Part shown: in pieces, positions 60,550 through 64,000 of the stretch
Layout of the letters: every line of letters begins with the position of its first letter
Position numbering within the stretch: position 1 is the first letter of the stretch
Assembly (NCBI GenBank): GCA_948567375.1
Contig: OX419759.1
Span: forward strand, 60,912,593 to 60,976,592
Reading direction: 5' to 3'
DNA from: Lunularia cruciata
Lineage: Eukaryota; Streptophyta; Marchantiopsida; Lunulariales; Lunulariaceae
Length of the DNA stretch: 64,000 bases
The notes under the pieces: model-generated
Database searches by the model: none
The model's input: only the letters and a program-made list of their open reading frames with translations
Told to the model about the DNA's origin: nothing
Program-made: the position numbers and the translations under genes

Positions 60550-61288
60550 TTTTATACTTAGAGGACAAGAGAAGAGAGAAACCACAGATTTTGCACTCAA
60601 TTATCTGATGCCCCAAAGGAGCACCTTCTCTTTATTATATAGACAAAGAGGATCTCCTCTAAGGAAGCTCCACCATAGGATTAGACACATAGATAGGTGA
60701 CATGTCAGCAAGCTCCACCCTTGGATTACTTACTTGGATGGGTGACATGTTGGTCTTGGTCCTATTTGGTTGGTCAAACAAGCTTTGACCAGAGGGAATC
60801 TTTTAGAGAATCTTCTTCTAGAAATCTCAGAATCAAGTGGGTGAGGTATTGTTGGAAAGCTCTCAACGAGACAAAGTAGGGAGAGGGAATGCCAAAATTT
60901 CCGCTGATGTAAGAGGGGGATCCACACATTTTCAAGGCCTAATTCATCCGTTTAGGTCTCCAAAATTGCCTCCAAAGATTTCAGGCATATTTTGGTACCT
61001 ACTCTATTCGTAGAAGTCCCCTTTTGGTGATACCTTTTTCTGATCTGTTAAGTCCATCATGTGTAACATCCTTCAAGATGTTATCAAACCAATTCTAACC
61101 TTTAAATCATATGTCTAACTATTGGTTCTAAGGTTTTCAAGTTTATTTTGGTTTCTGCACTATTAGTAGAGGTACTCTTTTGGTGATCATTCTATCTGAT
61201 CTATTTTGACCATCATCTATAACATCATTCTAGATGTTACAAAACCAAATTTCACATCTAGATCATATGGCTAGCTCTTGGTATTACA
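60550..61288 (-). repeat. Solo LTR of the chromovirus family (739 bp)
   Basis: In minus orientation begins TGTAATACC at 61288; the other end (60550) has decayed. Landmarks include the minus-strand TATATAATAAAGAGAAGG near 60645-60628 and the CTCTAGATGT blocks. Flanking 5-mers are GTAAG (60545-60549) and ATAAG (61289-61293), a target duplication with one change. No internal sequence. Confidence 0.88.
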
Positions 61289-61293
61289 ATAAG

Positions 61294-62345
61294 TTTATCT
61301 TTGTCAATTCTTATGATGTGATTGAGTGTGTGACATTATCTTCTCTTGGAATTTTTTCTTGCCCAAAGTGGTCAAAGAAGTAAGAATAAAGAACTACTAT
61401 GTGATATTTATCTTGATATCTTTCTATTTTTTATTATATCATTGAAGGAACAAATGTTTTCTTATGGAATACTACAATTTGTTAAATAATTTTTTTTTAT
61501 ATGTGGTACCCACATTTTTCATTTTGGACGAGTTTTGAAGAAGAAGTGTCTTGCTGAAATCAAATTGAAACCAAATGGAGAAGAAATGAGTGCACACTTG
61601 TGTTTTGATCAGACCCGAGGAAGTCACTTTTGTGTAAGAGGAAGAAGGGCTCGGTTTGGATCAGACCCGAAGAAGCTTACTTTGTGTCAGAGGAGGGAAA
61701 AACTTGGATCAGACGTTGAAGGAGGGCAAACCTGAAGGAGTAAAATAAGTTGCAGGTCAGGATTCTTGCGGAGGCCATATCTCAATGACCACAAGTCCAA
61801 AACAAGCGTGCTATATCTCTTTAGAAGAGTCTCATTCAGAGCTTTACATTGTCACCAAAATTGCAAAGTTTAGATGTTTGTAGAAGAAGTTACAAGCATT
61901 TGAAGGGTTTGGAATAGATGTACTTTGGGTTAGTGTCTTCGGGTCAATGTGACTTCGGACTTTGGACTTCGTACTTCGGACTTCAGGTTTACATGATTTT
62001 GGGTCATGAGACTTTGCTTCAAGAAAAATATGATTCAACCCGAGGAAGTTGGACCTTGGAGTGCAGTGAAGTGCCATTTTTGGGAGAGCCTAAATCATCA
62101 CAATCAAGATTGTTTGGAAAGATTCGATGGAGTTGTGATTAAGGAGTGTGAATTCATGACAAGACTGTGAGTTAGTGCTTGTTACTCTCTTCTAGGTGTA
62201 GTTCTACCTGAGAGACCAAAGAAGAATTCAAGAAGAACTAAATTGTTACTTTGCTTTGTATTTGACCAATTCTGACTTGTATCTCTATGGGAACAAACTT
62301 TACTTACCCGATTACCACAAAAGTGATATTTGCCGGGTTGTTACA
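61294..62345 (+). repeat. Probable 5' LTR or leader of another gypsy element
   Basis: Lies directly upstream of a primer-binding motif at 62363. Contains direct repeats TTGGATCAGACCCGA.GAAG (61603-61625 and 61657-61672) and GGACTTCG-type repeats (61955-61985). Left border not found; the right border may be TTACA at 62341-62345. Confidence 0.4.
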
Positions 62346-62362
62346 TTATATACCAAAATTTT

Positions 62363-62379
62363 TGTGCCATTGCTGGGGA
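62363..62379 (+). other. Primer-binding site motif of a Tat/Athila-like gypsy element
   Basis: TGTGCCATTGCTGGGGA is the well-known plant gypsy motif TGGCGCCGTTGCCGGGGA with changes mostly of the G-to-A and C-to-T kind. Confidence 0.6.
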
Positions 62380-62411
62380 TACAATTCTTGGGAGTGGTGA
62401 TATATAAGTTT

Positions 62412-62412
<1 letters not shown>

Positions 62413-62467
<55 letters not shown>
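62413..62467. repeat. (TA)n microsatellite
   Basis: About 55 bp of TA dinucleotides shortly after the primer-binding motif. Confidence 0.97.
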
Positions 62468-62470
<3 letters not shown>

Positions 62471-62499
62471 ATACCAATGCCACAAGATTTGTTGTTGCC

Positions 62500-64000
62500 T
62501 CTAACCATCAAAGTTGAATGCTTTTGGGCAAGGAACCAAGCTTAGGCAAAGCAAGCAAGGCTTAAGGTGGACAAAAAGGACAAAGGAGACCAGCTTATAG
62601 TATCAAAATTCAAAGCCTTTGAAAGAGGATTTATTAAAAAGCTTAGAACCACTCTAAAGGAGCTTGATAAACATAATCAAAAGAAAGGTTCAAAGAATCT
62701 TTTCAATGGCCATGTGTCCGCATCTAGTATTTTGAATCCATAAAATTCCTTCCACCAAGAGACTATTTGTCATTTTGCATTATTGTGGTATTATTCAAAA
62801 CCAACTTAATCAACCAATATCCAATTGTGATTTATCAATATATCTGAACCAAAATTTATGAGTTTGATAGGCAAATCCTTGAGCAATATATGGAGCTTTA
62901 GCCACAAAATCTCTTTGGGGACCTAGTGGATTTGCTACCACTTCACTTGGTGAACCATCTCCCAATCATGAACTGCAACCAATCATCAATTAGTAGAAAT
63001 TTACTCTTCAACAAATTTCTTGGTTACTAGTGTATTGAAAGGAAGATACACCACAAAACTCTAGATTTGCTCAAGCTTTATTTGAGTTAGATCAGAAATT
63101 AACATTTGATGGAATCAATGACCAAACCTATTTGATGGAAGTTTGAAGTTTAGCACCTAATGAACCAAGCCAAAGGTTTTTTTTGGAACGTATGGAGGTC
63201 TCATCTTTGGATATACCAATTGATTTACGAGACAAAACTTATATTGAGTTTGACATTGATTTTCCTCCTTTAGATACATAGTAGGAAGAAGATCCAACAG
63301 AAAAATTGGAGATCTTTTTGCCTTTGTCTCAGCCACCAAATAAACTAGAAACACCTTCATTACCACCTATGGGTTTTTGGTTTGTGGGTTTTCAACTACA
63401 ATTACTAAGGCTACCACCATGGCAATTTGTAGATTTCAAGGTGTAGATGGTTGGCATATGGGAAAGGAGATGACCACCTCCTTATCTACATCCAAATATT
63501 TGGCATACAAATTATGGTAAGTCTAGGCACACCAACATCAAGTGTATGTCTAATAGGATGGCATATCCTATGTTGTTGATGGATTGGGTTTCTTTGGATG
63601 AAATGTAAAATGATTATATAGAGTAGGAAGAACCTATATTTTGGTGTTAAAGAAATTCCCAATTACATCCCAGGATTGGCAATCCAAATTCCAAGGTACA
63701 TTAATTGTAAGTTTTCCCACAATGAATCACCATGCAAGATCATGCCTATAGGGAAAAATACTTCCCTTGGAGCTTATAACTATATAGTTCTCAAACATTC
63801 CAGACATTGGGCCCCAATTTGCCCTTACAAAAAAGAGGTCAGACAGCCTTTTTTGTTATTGGGAAGGATTGGGACATACCTTGGTTAACTATCCACAACA
63901 ACCAATTCTTAAGGCACTTGTGAAATTTATATAGACTCCATCAACTACCAAGTTGGATACCATTGTGCACTCAATTACATTGGATGAGTTAGATGGGGAA
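62500..64000 (+). pseudogene. Gag-like remains of the same element, cut by window end
   Basis: Plus-strand fragments read in several frames. At 63504-63545 the frame reads HTNYGKSRHTNIKC, which is a zinc knuckle (C-X2-C-X4-H-X4-C) with the first two Cys changed to His and Tyr. A Pro/Leu-rich stretch (EKLEIFLPLSQPPNKLETPS, about 63300-63360) precedes it. Heavily stopped. Position after the primer-binding motif supports gag. The element continues beyond the window. Confidence 0.45.

Noticed and set aside
62256..62504. 82-codon frame with a (YI)n tail
   Set aside because: The tail is translation of the TA microsatellite and the rest spans the primer-binding motif.

Overview
This window looks like plant nuclear DNA: one spliced host gene sits in a sea of decayed LTR retrotransposons with chromodomain pol genes. 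The long introns, the repeat types and the divergence of the host protein from Arabidopsis would fit a non-flowering land plant, but the lineage cannot be fixed from this sequence alone.

The only host gene I can support is PIGS (GPI transamidase subunit PIG-S), + strand, 14399-23138. I rebuilt it as 13 exons with GT..AG introns; the joined exons total 1887 nt and read through without a stop to a 628-residue protein. It lies in an island of mixed base composition (about 13.4-29.4 kb) flanked by AT-rich gene-free DNA. Introns 3 and 12 carry related repeats and several tandem duplications.

Left flank (1-8.4 kb): a minus-strand Ty3/gypsy-type element, cut by the window edge. Reading down the minus strand it has gag with a CCHC knuckle (about 6.1-4.6 kb), a protease-like domain (about 3.4-3.0 kb), a DNA cytosine methyltransferase-like domain (about 2.6-2.1 kb) and reverse transcriptase (687-1). 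It is broken by a solo chromovirus LTR at 3852-4555 (perfect 5-bp target duplication) and by a second insertion at 688-1837. That second insertion is an LTR-like sequence with an array of heat-shock-element motifs just upstream of a TATA box, and it is itself split by another solo LTR at 1191-1773. A decayed pogo/Tigger-type transposase follows at 7.44-8.44 kb.

Right flank (30.9-64 kb): a plus-strand coiled-coil-coding repeat of unknown type is split by element B, a minus-strand chromovirus at 33442-47146. Element B is itself interrupted by a solo LTR (35005-35727) and by a complete plus-strand copy of a related chromovirus, element A (36084-42668). This four-level nest can be read from the LTR ends, the target duplications and the rejoined integrase reading frame. 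Beyond it lie copies of a second LTR family (47.7-48.4 and 51.9-53.6 kb, one inserted head-on into another), a decayed gypsy integrase (56.2-57.3 kb), more coiled-coil coding remains, another solo LTR (60550-61288) and the 5' part of a different gypsy element with a recognisable primer-binding motif near 62.37 kb.

All transposon genes seen here carry stops or frameshifts. Many stops are TGA or TAG where relatives have Trp, Arg or Gln, consistent with decay by deamination of methylated cytosine. The most interesting items are the heat-shock-element LTR and the methyltransferase-like domain in the left-hand element.
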